A DNA stretch of 5,770 bases. Source: Burkholderiales bacterium (GTDB taxonomy: Bacteria > Pseudomonadota > Gammaproteobacteria > Burkholderiales > Burkholderiaceae_C). Below are positions 1 through 5,767 of the stretch, in pieces. The position numbers and the translations under genes were made by a program. The notes under the pieces were generated by a model. That model ran no database searches. It saw nothing but the letters and a program-made list of their open reading frames with translations, and was not told where the DNA came from. The stretch is taken from the NCBI GenBank assembly GCA_947474415.1, contig CANJKD010000189.1, positions 1-5,770 of the forward strand, given 5' to 3'. The first letter of the stretch is position 1. The number at the start of each line of letters is the position of its first letter.

Positions 1-132
1 ATCGTCAACAAACGCTCCATGGCCGCAGGCTACGCCGGCCTGGACAACGAACTCTTTTACATGGACAAGACCATGATGGTGTTCGGCGACGCGAAGAAGG
101 TGGTAGAGGACATGGTGAAGGCGATCGAGTGA
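1..132 (+). CDS. pntB: NAD(P) transhydrogenase subunit beta, C-terminal end (partial)
   Basis: This is the 3' end of a gene that begins before the window; 43 codons and a TGA stop are visible. The reading [20 protein letters not shown] followed by a segment containing MVFGDAKK matches the C-terminus of PntB, where the enterobacterial protein reads KRSM..GYAG...LF and then FGDAK. These residues belong to the soluble NADP(H)-binding domain III; the KRSM..GYAG and FGDAK segments lie around the NADP(H) site. PntAB is an inner-membrane proton-translocating enzyme that makes NADPH from NADH using the proton gradient. A strong intrinsic terminator follows about 25 bp after the stop, so pntB is the last gene of its operon. 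The visible part is intact. Identification rests on this short but very characteristic tail. Confidence 0.9.
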   Translation: MVNKRSMAAGYAGLDNELFYMDKTMMVFGDAKKVVEDMVKAIE

Positions 133-156
133 CGCTTGGTGCCGTCGCAGTCAGAG

Positions 157-180
157 GGGCCGGCCATGCCGGCCCTTTTT
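157..180 (+). terminator. Rho-independent terminator after pntB
   Basis: A perfect 8-bp GC-rich stem, GGGCCGGC (157-164) and GCCGGCCC (168-175), with a CAT loop, is followed at once by five T residues (176-180). The stem can extend by a G-T and an A-T pair into the T run. Spacing (24 bp after the pntB stop) and form are those of a classical intrinsic terminator on the + strand. Confidence 0.9.
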
Positions 181-610
181 GAATTGGCGGCCACGACGCG
201 CGGCGTGATGATCGTGAATTGCGAGAGATCGGATACGCGCCGCTAGGTTTCGAAACATCCGGTGGCCCGCCGCGTGCAAATACCGCGCGTGGCTGCGGAG
301 GCCGCCTGGCAACCGCCTCCGTTGGTGTCCCCCGGTGTCAGCTGAGGGCCGACACCTCCTCCTTGACCTCACTGCGCCGGTCACCCGCCGCCCTCCGCAG
401 CGGGCTGCGTGCCCGCCTGCGAACGTATCGAAGACTTGAGAGTGTGTGACTTTTTCAAACCTGCTCCCTCTCCCCAAAGGGGCGACGGAGAAAAAGTAGC
501 CACTTCGAAAAATTCACAGACTCTGCGTGGTCCGGCGCAACGCCCACCGGAACTGAACCGATGCGTTCGAACGCAACTTGGTATGAGATGTGCCAATTCC
601 GGAGCGCTGA
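181..610. other. Gene-free stretch with several hairpins
   Basis: I see no convincing gene on either strand; the short open frames here have no recognisable domain and no good ribosome binding site. The stretch holds several small inverted repeats: CGGAGGC (296-302) with GCCTCCG (315-321); GGTGTC (334-339, also copied at 324-329) with GACACC (351-356); and CGCAGC (396-401) with GCTGCG (404-409). A larger nested palindrome at 439-524 is listed separately. From about 430 the sequence becomes clearly richer in A/T than its neighbours, which fits inserted or decayed DNA between the pntB terminator and the toxin-antitoxin genes. Confidence 0.6.
439..524. repeat. 86-bp nested imperfect palindrome (REP-like intergenic element)
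   Basis: The outer arms are 18 bp long, 439-456 and 507-524, and match as an inverted repeat at 16 of 18 positions; they begin AGAGT and end ACTCT. Nested inside is a second hairpin: CTCCCTCTCCCC (464-475), loop AAA, GGGGCGACGGAG (479-490), with 10 of 12 pairs. A third pairing option is ACTTTTT (449-455) with AAAAAGT (491-497). The central CTCCCTCTCCCC...GGGG motif resembles the palindromic intergenic repeats common in proteobacterial genomes; its minus-strand translation gives the familiar SPSPLWGEG. I infer a REP/MITE-like repeat or a structured RNA. No target-site duplication was found at its edges, and copy number cannot be judged from one window. Confidence 0.6.
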
Positions 611-901
611 ACGAATAGGACGCAGTGCTCGAGGAATTTTGGGTTCATCATCCCCGCGACTGAAGAAGACGCGGCAATCGCCGCAGGCATCGCGGCCGAC
701 CCCGACACTTACGAAGTGCCGTCCGAAGAGATCGCCCGGATGCGCCCGCTGCGGGGCCGCCCGCGCGTGGCGAGCCCCAAGGCCGCGCTGACGATGCGCG
801 TCGACGCCGAGGTGCTCGACGCCCTCAAGGCCAGCGGCCCCGGCTGGCAGACGCGGGTGAACGAGCTGCTGAAAGACGCCGTGCGGCGTGGCCGCATCTG
901 A
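611..901 (+). pseudogene. brnA: BrnA-type antitoxin, apparently without a start codon
   Basis: The frame is open from 611 (after TGA at 608-610) to TGA at 899-901. From about 641 it reads like a BrnA-family antitoxin. The N-terminal part, GFIIPATEEDAAIAAGIAAD then PDTYEV, is the conserved BrnA opening. It is followed by RPLRGRPR and by the DNA-binding end, with TMRVDAEVLDALKASGPGWQ and TRVNELLKDAV. In the family the C-terminus forms a ribbon-helix-helix that represses the brnTA promoter, while the protein binds the RNase toxin BrnT. Here no ATG, GTG or TTG precedes the conserved N-terminus in frame: the first candidates are GTG 716 and ATG 740, which would discard the N-terminal segment. No brnT-like frame lies upstream. 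I infer a 5'-truncated or frameshifted remnant; a shortened DNA-binding protein from GTG 716 (61 aa) remains possible. Confidence 0.72.
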
Positions 902-943
902 GGCGGCTTCCGGTGCCGTCACGGCCGCCCCGCGCTGCCGCAA

Positions 944-972
944 TGGCGCCGCGTCACCCCCAGTATTACAAT
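944..972 (+). promoter_or_regulatory. Possible promoter of the RHH-PIN pair
   Basis: A good -10-like hexamer, TACAAT (967-972), stands in an A/T-rich island ahead of the antitoxin gene. The hexamer 17 bp upstream (TGGCGC, 944-949) is a poor -35 match, so the promoter may be weak or controlled. It would place the start of transcription near 979, about 23 nt before the ATG at 1002. Confidence 0.4.
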
Positions 973-991
973 CAATCGACCCGTATTCAAA
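963..991. repeat. Short direct repeat near the antitoxin promoter (operator candidate)
   Basis: GTATTACAA (963-971) and GTATTCAAA (983-991) agree at 7 of 9 positions and are spaced 20 bp apart, about two helical turns. One copy overlaps the putative -10 and the other lies just past the likely start site. Ribbon-helix-helix antitoxins commonly bind paired short sites in their own promoter, so these may be autoregulatory sites. The match is short and may be chance. Confidence 0.25.
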
Positions 992-1001
992 GGCGCCCGC
1001 C

Positions 1002-1319
1002 ATGACCCTCACCGTCCGCCTCGATTCCGCCGTCGAATCCGCGCTCGAACGCTATTGCGCCGAGCGCGGCGTGACCAAGAGTCTGGTCGTGCAAGAGTGC
1101 CTGGCCGGCTACCTGCTGGCCGACCAGGCGCAGGCCGGCAAGGTGGCAACGGCCGAGCGCGCCGCCGCCGAGCCCCAGGTCAGCGACAACTACAAGGCCT
1201 TCGCCGAGGCCGGGTTGATCGGTGGCATCGCGTTGGGTCACGGTGCCGACAAGGCCGCCGTTCGCGCCCGCATTGCCGAGAGCTTCGCCCAACGCAAGAC
1301 GCGCCGGGGCGGCGTTTGA
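1002..1319 (+). CDS. Ribbon-helix-helix (CopG-like) antitoxin
   Basis: A 105-aa protein whose N-terminus is a typical ribbon-helix-helix DNA-binding fold: beta strand TLTVRL (residues 2-7), first helix about 8-21, turn with G (ERGVTKS), second helix about 24-38. The C-terminal half, with AFAEAGLIGGIALG then GADKAAVRARIAE, matches the tail seen in RHH antitoxins paired with PIN toxins, where this part wraps the toxin and blocks its active site. The ATG at 1002 is chosen because AAAGG (989-993) sits 8 nt upstream and the RHH strand starts directly after it; the upstream in-frame ATG at 888 lies inside the BrnA frame and adds no recognisable domain. The PIN toxin follows in the same operon. The antitoxin presumably neutralises the toxin and represses their promoter. 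The family is clear; the precise subfamily name is not. Confidence 0.85.
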   Translation: MTLTVRLDSAVESALERYCAERGVTKSLVVQECLAGYLLADQAQAGKVATAERAAAEPQVSDNYKAFAEAGLIGGIALGHGADKAAVRARIAESFAQRKTRRGGV

Positions 1320-1372
1320 CGGCCGCACGGTCGCGCCGCCCCCCCGCATCCTCGCGGGCGGCGAGCACGCCG

Positions 1373-1774
1373 GTGCTCATCGACACCGGCTTTCTGGTGG
1401 CCTTGTTCGACCGGCTCGATCCCCACCACCATGCGGCTTCGCGCTGGATGGCCGCGAACCAGTCGCCGCTGCTCACCGTGACGCCGGTTCTGTCCGAGGC
1501 CGCGTTCTTTCTGCCGGTGCGCTTGCGCGTCGCGCTCGCCCAGATGGCGGCGCGCGGCCTGATTCAGGTGCGCCAGCCCGATGCCGGCGGCTACGCGCGC
1601 ATGGCCCAGTTGTTCGAGAAGTACGCCGACCAGAACCCCGACTGGGCCGACCTCGAACTCGTCTGGCTCGCCGAAGCCACCGGCATCAACCGCATCGCCA
1701 CGCTGGACGTGGCCGAATTCAGCGTCTATCGCATCAACGGCCGCAAGCGCTTCGAACTCGAACTGCTGCGCTGA
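1373..1774 (+). CDS. PIN-domain ribonuclease toxin (VapC-like)
   Basis: A 133-aa single PIN domain, the usual size for VapC-like toxins, which are Mg2+-dependent ribonucleases that cut RNA when freed from their antitoxin. The four acidic positions of the fold are present: Asp4 in LIDTG, Glu42 in LSEAAFF, Asp93 in DWADLELVWLAEATG, and Asp112 in IATLDVAEFSVYR. The toxin therefore looks catalytically intact. The GTG at 1373 is chosen because it puts LIDTG at the N-terminus, as in the family. An alternative is TTG at 1316, which overlaps the antitoxin stop (TTGA) and would add 19 Arg/Ala/Pro-rich residues; it would give tighter translational coupling, so the start is uncertain. The gene ends 51 bp from the convergent dctR stop, with no evident terminator between them. 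Confidence 0.85.
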   Translation: MLIDTGFLVALFDRLDPHHHAASRWMAANQSPLLTVTPVLSEAAFFLPVRLRVALAQMAARGLIQVRQPDAGGYARMAQLFEKYADQNPDWADLELVWLAEATGINRIATLDVAEFSVYRINGRKRFELELLR

Positions 1775-1825
1775 ACCAGGAACTGCGCGCGACGCTCGCG
1801 AACCGCGAAATACGCCCGGCCCCCG

Positions 1826-2446
1826 CTACGCCGCCAGCAGCGTCGCCACCTCCGCCGCCGAGCGCACGCCGAGCTTCGCATAGACCCGCGCGCGGTGAAC
1901 CTCGACAGTGCGCACCGACACATGCAGCTCGTCGGCGATCACCTTGTTGAGCTTGCCGGCGGCCACGCGCAGCATCACCTCGTGTTCGCGTTCGGTCAGG
2001 CTGGCCAGGCGCGCGCTGCGCTCCTCGGCACGCGTGTCGGTCTGGTGCATCGCGGCGTCCACCGCCAGCGCCTGCTCGACGCGGTCGGCCAGCGCGTTGT
2101 CGCCATACGGCTTTTCCAGGAAGTCGAAGGCGCCGTTGCGCAGCGCGTCCACCGCCATCGGAATGTCGCCATGGCCGGTCAGGAACAGCACCGGGTTGCG
2201 CAGGCGCCGCGCCACCAGTTCGTCGAACACGCGCAGGCCCGACATCGGCTCCATGCGGATGTCGAGCAGGAACACGCCGCGCAGCGGGCGCGGTGTGGCG
2301 TCCACCGTGGCCAGCAGTTCGGCGCCGGTGGCGCTGGCGCGCACATCGAGCCCGCGTGAGCCGAGCAGGAAGCCGATGGCGTCGAGCACGGCGGCTTCGT
2401 CGTCGAGCAGGTAGACGATGCCGGCAGGCCTTTGGGCTTCGGTCAT
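1826..2446 (-). CDS. dctR: C4-dicarboxylate response regulator (FixJ/LuxR type)
   Basis: A 206-aa two-domain response regulator. The receiver domain spans about residues 8-128, with the acidic pair Asp15-Asp16, phosphoacceptor Asp62 (FLLDIRM), Thr90 (LFLTGHGDIPMAV) and Lys112 (FLEKPYGD), all intact. The C-terminal LuxR/FixJ helix-turn-helix spans about 149-205 (LTEREHEVMLRVAAGK, then VSVRTVEVHRARVYAKLGV). The size and domain order match DctR of Rhodobacter capsulatus, which activates dctPQM when phosphorylated by DctS. The ATG overlaps the stop of dctS in an ATGA, and GGAGA (2454-2458 on the minus strand) stands 7 nt upstream, so translation is coupled to the kinase. The role is inferred from this pairing and from divergence from dctP; StyR- or TodT-type FixJ regulators have similar architecture. 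Confidence 0.9.
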   Translation of the reverse strand: MTEAQRPAGIVYLLDDEAAVLDAIGFLLGSRGLDVRASATGAELLATVDATPRPLRGVFLLDIRMEPMSGLRVFDELVARRLRNPVLFLTGHGDIPMAVDALRNGAFDFLEKPYGDNALADRVEQALAVDAAMHQTDTRAEERSARLASLTEREHEVMLRVAAGKLNKVIADELHVSVRTVEVHRARVYAKLGVRSAAEVATLLAA

Positions 2447-4506
2447 GGGTGGGTCTCCACGGCGCCGGGCGCGGCGTTGGCGGCGTCCTCGGGTGAGTCG
2501 ACCGTCAGTTGCAGATCGACCGGCAGCGTCATCGAGAACCAGGCGCCGCCGCCCGGCGCTTCGGTCGCGTCGAGCGCACCCTGATGCGCTTCGAGGATCG
2601 AACGGCAGATCGCCAGCCCCATGCCCATGCCTTCGCTCTTGGTGGAATAGAACGGCGCACACAGCGCCTCGATGCGCCGGCCCTGCAGGCCGGGGCCGCT
2701 GTCACGCACGTCGATGCGCACGAAGCGCTGGTTGGGGGTGCTCCGCGTTCGCGCTTCGATCATGCGCGGCCGGTCTGGCGCCTCGGGCTGCTCGCCGAGC
2801 GCATCGCAGGCATTGCGGATCAGGTTGATGACGACTTGTTCGATCAGCACCGCATCGGCCACCACGCTCGGCAGTTGTGGGTCGAGCGCCAGCGTGAGCC
2901 GCACGCGCTGGCGCGCCAGTTCGCGCTGCAGCAGCGCGGCGGCGCCTTCGACCACCCCGTTCAGCGCGCAGGCTTCGAGGCGCGGCTCGCGCCGCGTCAG
3001 GAACTCGCGGATGCGCTGCACGATGCGCCCCGCATGCGCTGCCTGTTCGCCCAGGCGCTGCAGCGCGCGCAGCACCAGCGGGTCGATGGGCGGCGTGGCG
3101 TTGACGCGCTGCAAGGAGTTGAGCACGCCGGCGTTGTAGCTGGAGATGGCGGTCAGTGGCTGGTTCAGCTCGTGCGCCAGCGTCGACGCGATCTCGCCCA
3201 GCATCGTGAGCCGCGCGTGGTGCGCCATGGTGTCGGTCTGGCGGCGTTCGCGCTCTTCGAGGCGCTTGCGCTCGGTGATGTCGAGGATCGAGCCCATCCA
3301 GCCGATGTGCCGGCCGCGCGCATCGACGAGTGGCGCCTCGAACAGGATCACGTCGATCGGCCGCCCCTCGCGGTGGCGCCAGCGCGTTTCATAGCCACCG
3401 CGCGGCGCATCGCCGGCCATGTTGCGGCGATGCCGCAGCATCGAGGCCTCGATGGAATCGGACGGCCAGTAAGGCATCGGTGGCAGCAGGCCGTGCAGTT
3501 CCTCGGGCGCGTAACCGACCATGTCGGCGAGCGCGCGGTTCACGTACAGCACGCGGCCGTTGAGGTCGCGCGCGCGCAGGCCGACAGTGAGCGAGTCTTC
3601 CATCGCACTGCGCCACGCGGCTTCGGTGCGCCACGCTTCCTCGGCGCGCGACACGTCCATCACCTGGCGCCGCAGCAGCCAGGTGATGGCGGCGATGAGC
3701 ACCACGAAGCCGGCCACCATCGCCACGGGCAAGCTGCGGTACCAGGGCGTGATGCGGTCGCGTGCAATCAGCTCCAGGTAGCCATCGTTGACCGTGGGCT
3801 CCAGGCTGATGCGGTGCGACTGGCGCGGGCGGCCCGCTTGGCCAACACCACCGGCGCGCGCTTCGCGGCCGTCGGTGGTGGACGCCATCACGTCACCGAA
3901 ACTGTCGACCAGCCGCACGTCGTATTTGCGCGCAAGCCACCACGGTACCGTCTGGCGCAGCATGTCGCTGGGCGAATAGCGCGCCACCAGCGCACCGCCC
4001 GTGGCCAGCGGCGCGCGCAAGTGGCCCGACAGCCCCGCGCCGGCCAGGCTGGGCAGGTCGGGCCGCAGCCACTGCTCGGGTACATGGGCGACGATGCGGT
4101 TGGCGGCATCCAGCCAGGTCAAGCCGACCCAGAAGCGGCGCAGGCCTTGCTGCACCTCCGGTAGCGCGGCCAGGGTCTCTGGCGCAGGGTTGCGGCGCGC
4201 CAGGACGGCGGCAAATTCATCCAGCAGCACGGCCTCGCGTTCGATGCGCGCGCTGACCTGGCTTTGCAGCGAAAGCGCATCGGAGATCAACTCGGTGCGC
4301 TGCTCGTCGAGCTCGGCCTGCTCGGTGCTGCGCAGCCAGGTCAACACCGCCGCCACGAAGGCCAGCGAGATCAGCAAGGGCAGCGCCCACAGCCCGCGCC
4401 GCAGCGCAGGGCGTGGCGGCACGGCCAGCGCCGGGCGCGGCGGCGGCGTCATGGCGCCGGGTTGCGGCGCGGTGGCGGGCGTGCGCGGAAGCGCGGGGGC
4501 AGGCAT
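2443..4506 (-). CDS. dctS: C4-dicarboxylate sensor histidine kinase
   Basis: With the ATG at 4506 the protein has 687 aa. The order is: a Pro/Ala-rich N-terminus; membrane helix about 39-58; periplasmic sensor region about 59-258; second membrane helix about 259-278; PAS domain about 295-411, ending in the typical GSILDITERKR; HisKA with phosphoacceptor His445 in STLAHELNQPLTAISSYNAG; and a HATPase domain with N-box Asn561 and Asn565 (VINLIRNACDAL), G1 box DSGPG (602-606), and FYSTKSEGMGMGLAI (619-633) with the G2 glycines. All kinase motifs are intact. The HELNQPL form is that of the FixL/DctB-like kinases. The periplasmic region should sense C4-dicarboxylates and pass phosphate to DctR, whose gene overlaps the 3' end by 4 bp. 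The start is uncertain: ATG 4452 would give 669 aa, ATG 4674 would give 743 aa but runs through the divergent promoter, and none has a clear ribosome site. Confidence 0.88.
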   Translation of the reverse strand: MPAPALPRTPATAPQPGAMTPPPRPALAVPPRPALRRGLWALPLLISLAFVAAVLTWLRSTEQAELDEQRTELISDALSLQSQVSARIEREAVLLDEFAAVLARRNPAPETLAALPEVQQGLRRFWVGLTWLDAANRIVAHVPEQWLRPDLPSLAGAGLSGHLRAPLATGGALVARYSPSDMLRQTVPWWLARKYDVRLVDSFGDVMASTTDGREARAGGVGQAGRPRQSHRISLEPTVNDGYLELIARDRITPWYRSLPVAMVAGFVVLIAAITWLLRRQVMDVSRAEEAWRTEAAWRSAMEDSLTVGLRARDLNGRVLYVNRALADMVGYAPEELHGLLPPMPYWPSDSIEASMLRHRRNMAGDAPRGGYETRWRHREGRPIDVILFEAPLVDARGRHIGWMGSILDITERKRLEERERRQTDTMAHHARLTMLGEIASTLAHELNQPLTAISSYNAGVLNSLQRVNATPPIDPLVLRALQRLGEQAAHAGRIVQRIREFLTRREPRLEACALNGVVEGAAALLQRELARQRVRLTLALDPQLPSVVADAVLIEQVVINLIRNACDALGEQPEAPDRPRMIEARTRSTPNQRFVRIDVRDSGPGLQGRRIEALCAPFYSTKSEGMGMGLAICRSILEAHQGALDATEAPGGGAWFSMTLPVDLQLTVDSPEDAANAAPGAVETHP

Positions 4507-4560
4507 GCGTGGAAGTCTAGGCGTGCACCGCGGCCCGGCAAGCCGGTGTGCAGCGCGAAA

Positions 4561-4574
4561 TGTGGAACTCCACA
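4561..4574. promoter_or_regulatory. Palindrome in the dctS-dctP divergent region, candidate DctR operator
   Basis: TGTGGA-AC-TCCACA is a perfect 6-bp inverted repeat with a 2-bp centre. It is flanked by partly symmetrical A/T-rich steps (GCGAAA to the left, ATTTGC to the right). It lies 3 bp before the -35 hexamer of the proposed dctP promoter, so its centre falls about 44 bp upstream of the expected transcription start, the usual place for an activator touching RNA polymerase. It is also about 55 bp ahead of the dctS start, so it could control both directions. Binding by DctR is inferred from position only. Confidence 0.5.
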
Positions 4575-4576
4575 AT

Positions 4577-4605
4577 TTGCGGCCACACGGGCTTGCGCAC
4601 AGAAT
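4577..4605 (+). promoter_or_regulatory. Putative sigma70 promoter of dctP
   Basis: TTGCGG (4577-4582) and CAGAAT (4600-4605) are separated by exactly 17 bp. Each is an imperfect match (TTGACA and TATAAT), as expected for a promoter that needs an activator. The expected start is near 4612, leaving a leader of about 127 nt. A sigma54 promoter (GG and GC 10 bp apart) was looked for and not found. Confidence 0.45.
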
Positions 4606-4622
4606 CGCCGCCAACAAAAGCA

Positions 4623-4698
4623 GGCATTCAGGCACGCGGAGGCAAGCACCGTGCCGAATGCCATTCACCGGCACCCTGGTCCGCCTGCCGGCACGGTG
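4623..4698 (+). repeat. Overlapping inverted repeats in the dctP leader
   Basis: CACCGTGCCG (4647-4656) and CGGCACGGTG (4689-4698) form a perfect 10-bp inverted repeat with 32 nt between the arms. The inner half of the left arm, GTGCCG (4651-4656), can instead pair with CGGCAC (4669-4674). That shorter hairpin gains AAT/ATT pairs (4657-4659 with 4663-4665) around a 3-nt loop. A third option pairs GGCATTC (4623-4629) with GAATGCC (4656-4662). These pairings exclude each other. The downstream arm ends 26 nt before the ribosome binding site of dctP. Function as an RNA switch or a protein site is inference. Confidence 0.45.
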
Positions 4699-4738
4699 AA
4701 CCCGGACCGTTCCCGCTCATCCCCAGGAGACTCGCACC

Positions 4739-5767
4739 ATGAACCTCACCCCCCGCCGTGCCGTGCTGGCCGCCGCTGCCCGGTTCGCTTTCGCCGTGCT
4801 GGCGCTGACGCCTGCGTTGGCGCTCGCCCAGGCGCCGATCATCATCAAGTTCAGCCATGTGGTCGCGCCCGACACGCCGAAAGGCAAGGGCGCGCAGCGC
4901 TTCAAGGAGCTTGCCGAAGCCGCGACCCAAGGCCGCGTCAAGGTTGAGCTCTACCCGAACAGCCAGCTCTACAAAGACAAGGAAGAACTCGAGGCGCTGC
5001 AGCTCGGTTCGGTGCAGATGCTGGCCCCGTCGCTGGCCAAGTTCGGCCCGCTGGGCGTGAAGGAATTCGAGGTCTTCGACCTGCCCTTCATCTTCAAGGA
5101 CCAGGCCGCCTTCCGTGCCGTGACCGACGGCCCGGTCGGTGCCGACCTGTTCAAGAAGCTCGAACCCAAGGGCATCCAGGGCCTGGGCTACTGGGACAAC
5201 GGCTTCCACATCATGAGCGCGAACAAGCCGCTTCATGGGGTGGCCGACTTCAAGGGCCAGAAGATGCGCATCCAGAGCTCGAAGGTGCTCGACGCCCAGA
5301 TGCGCGCGCTCGGCGCGATCCCGCAGGTGATGGCGTTCAGCGAGCTCTACTCGGCGCTGCAGTCGGGTGTGGTCGATGGCACCGAGGGCGTGCCGTCGAA
5401 CTTCTACACGCAGAAGATTTATGAAGTGCAGAAGCACATCACGCTGTCGAACCACGGCCACCTGGCCTATGCGGTGATCGTCAACAAGAAGTTCTGGGAC
5501 GGCCTGCCGGCCGACATCCGCAGCACGCTCACCGGCGCGATGCGAGACGCCACCACCTACGCCAACGCCATCGCCACGACCGAGAACGCCGACGCGCTCG
5601 ACAAGATCAAGGCGAGCGGCAAATCCACGGTCTACACGCCGACAGTGGCCGAGCTCGCCGAGTGGAAGAAGGCACTGATGCCGGTGCACAAGGAAATGGA
5701 AGCGCGGGTCGGCAAGGCGACGATCGAGGCCGTCTACAAGGCCGCCGGTTTCGTCGCACCGAAGTGA
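4739..5767 (+). CDS. dctP: TRAP transporter C4-dicarboxylate-binding periplasmic protein
   Basis: A 342-aa solute-binding protein of the DctP family, the usual length. It starts with a signal peptide: RR at residues 6-7, a hydrophobic stretch, and a likely cleavage after ALALA near residue 30, which gives a periplasmic protein. The mature part opens with IIIKFSHVVAPDTPKGKGA and continues with YPNSQLYKDKEELEALQLG, MLAPSLAKFGPLG and EVFDLPFIF, all closely matching the DctP group that binds succinate, malate and fumarate. Arg177 in GQKMRIQSS is the conserved arginine that holds the ligand carboxylate. The ATG has a strong ribosome site, AGGAGA (4725-4730), 8 nt upstream. DctP delivers ligand to the DctQ/DctM membrane proteins for sodium- or proton-driven uptake; their genes should follow beyond the window, which ends 3 bp after the stop. 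The divergent dctSR genes support C4-dicarboxylates as substrate. Confidence 0.93.
   Translation: MNLTPRRAVLAAAARFAFAVLALTPALALAQAPIIIKFSHVVAPDTPKGKGAQRFKELAEAATQGRVKVELYPNSQLYKDKEELEALQLGSVQMLAPSLAKFGPLGVKEFEVFDLPFIFKDQAAFRAVTDGPVGADLFKKLEPKGIQGLGYWDNGFHIMSANKPLHGVADFKGQKMRIQSSKVLDAQMRALGAIPQVMAFSELYSALQSGVVDGTEGVPSNFYTQKIYEVQKHITLSNHGHLAYAVIVNKKFWDGLPADIRSTLTGAMRDATTYANAIATTENADALDKIKASGKSTVYTPTVAELAEWKKALMPVHKEMEARVGKATIEAVYKAAGFVAPK

Noticed and set aside
455..640. Possible brnT toxin upstream of the BrnA frame
   Set aside because: All three forward frames were read for the BrnT pattern (an opening with F..D..K...N...H and a closing RIISAR..); none shows it.
455..1012. Minus strand 185-codon frame across the intergenic region and BrnA frame
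   Set aside because: It runs through the palindromic repeat and opposes the BrnA homology; no domain or ribosome site is visible.
1788..1800. CGCGA-CGC-TCGCG hairpin after the PIN gene as a terminator
   Set aside because: Stem of only 5 bp and no T-run on either side; expected by chance in such GC-rich sequence.
1222..1950. + strand 242-codon frame overlapping antitoxin, toxin and dctR
   Set aside because: Arg/Pro/Ala-rich out-of-frame reading crossing three recognised genes; a typical high-GC artefact.
2509..4164. Long + strand open frame of 551 codons opposite dctS
   Set aside because: It is the antisense shadow of a GC-rich kinase gene; it shows no recognisable domain, while the minus strand carries complete PAS, HisKA and HATPase motifs.
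4507..4738. Sigma54 promoter for dctP, as in rhizobial dct systems
   Set aside because: Both strands were scanned for TGGCAC-N5-TTGC; near matches such as AGGCAC at 4630 or TGGAAC at 4563 have wrong spacing. The regulator is also FixJ-type without the AAA+ domain needed for sigma54 activation.
4628..5689. Minus strand open frame of 353 codons opposite dctP
   Set aside because: Antisense shadow; its histidine/arginine/leucine-rich translation has no domain, and the + strand encodes a full DctP with signal peptide and ribosome site.
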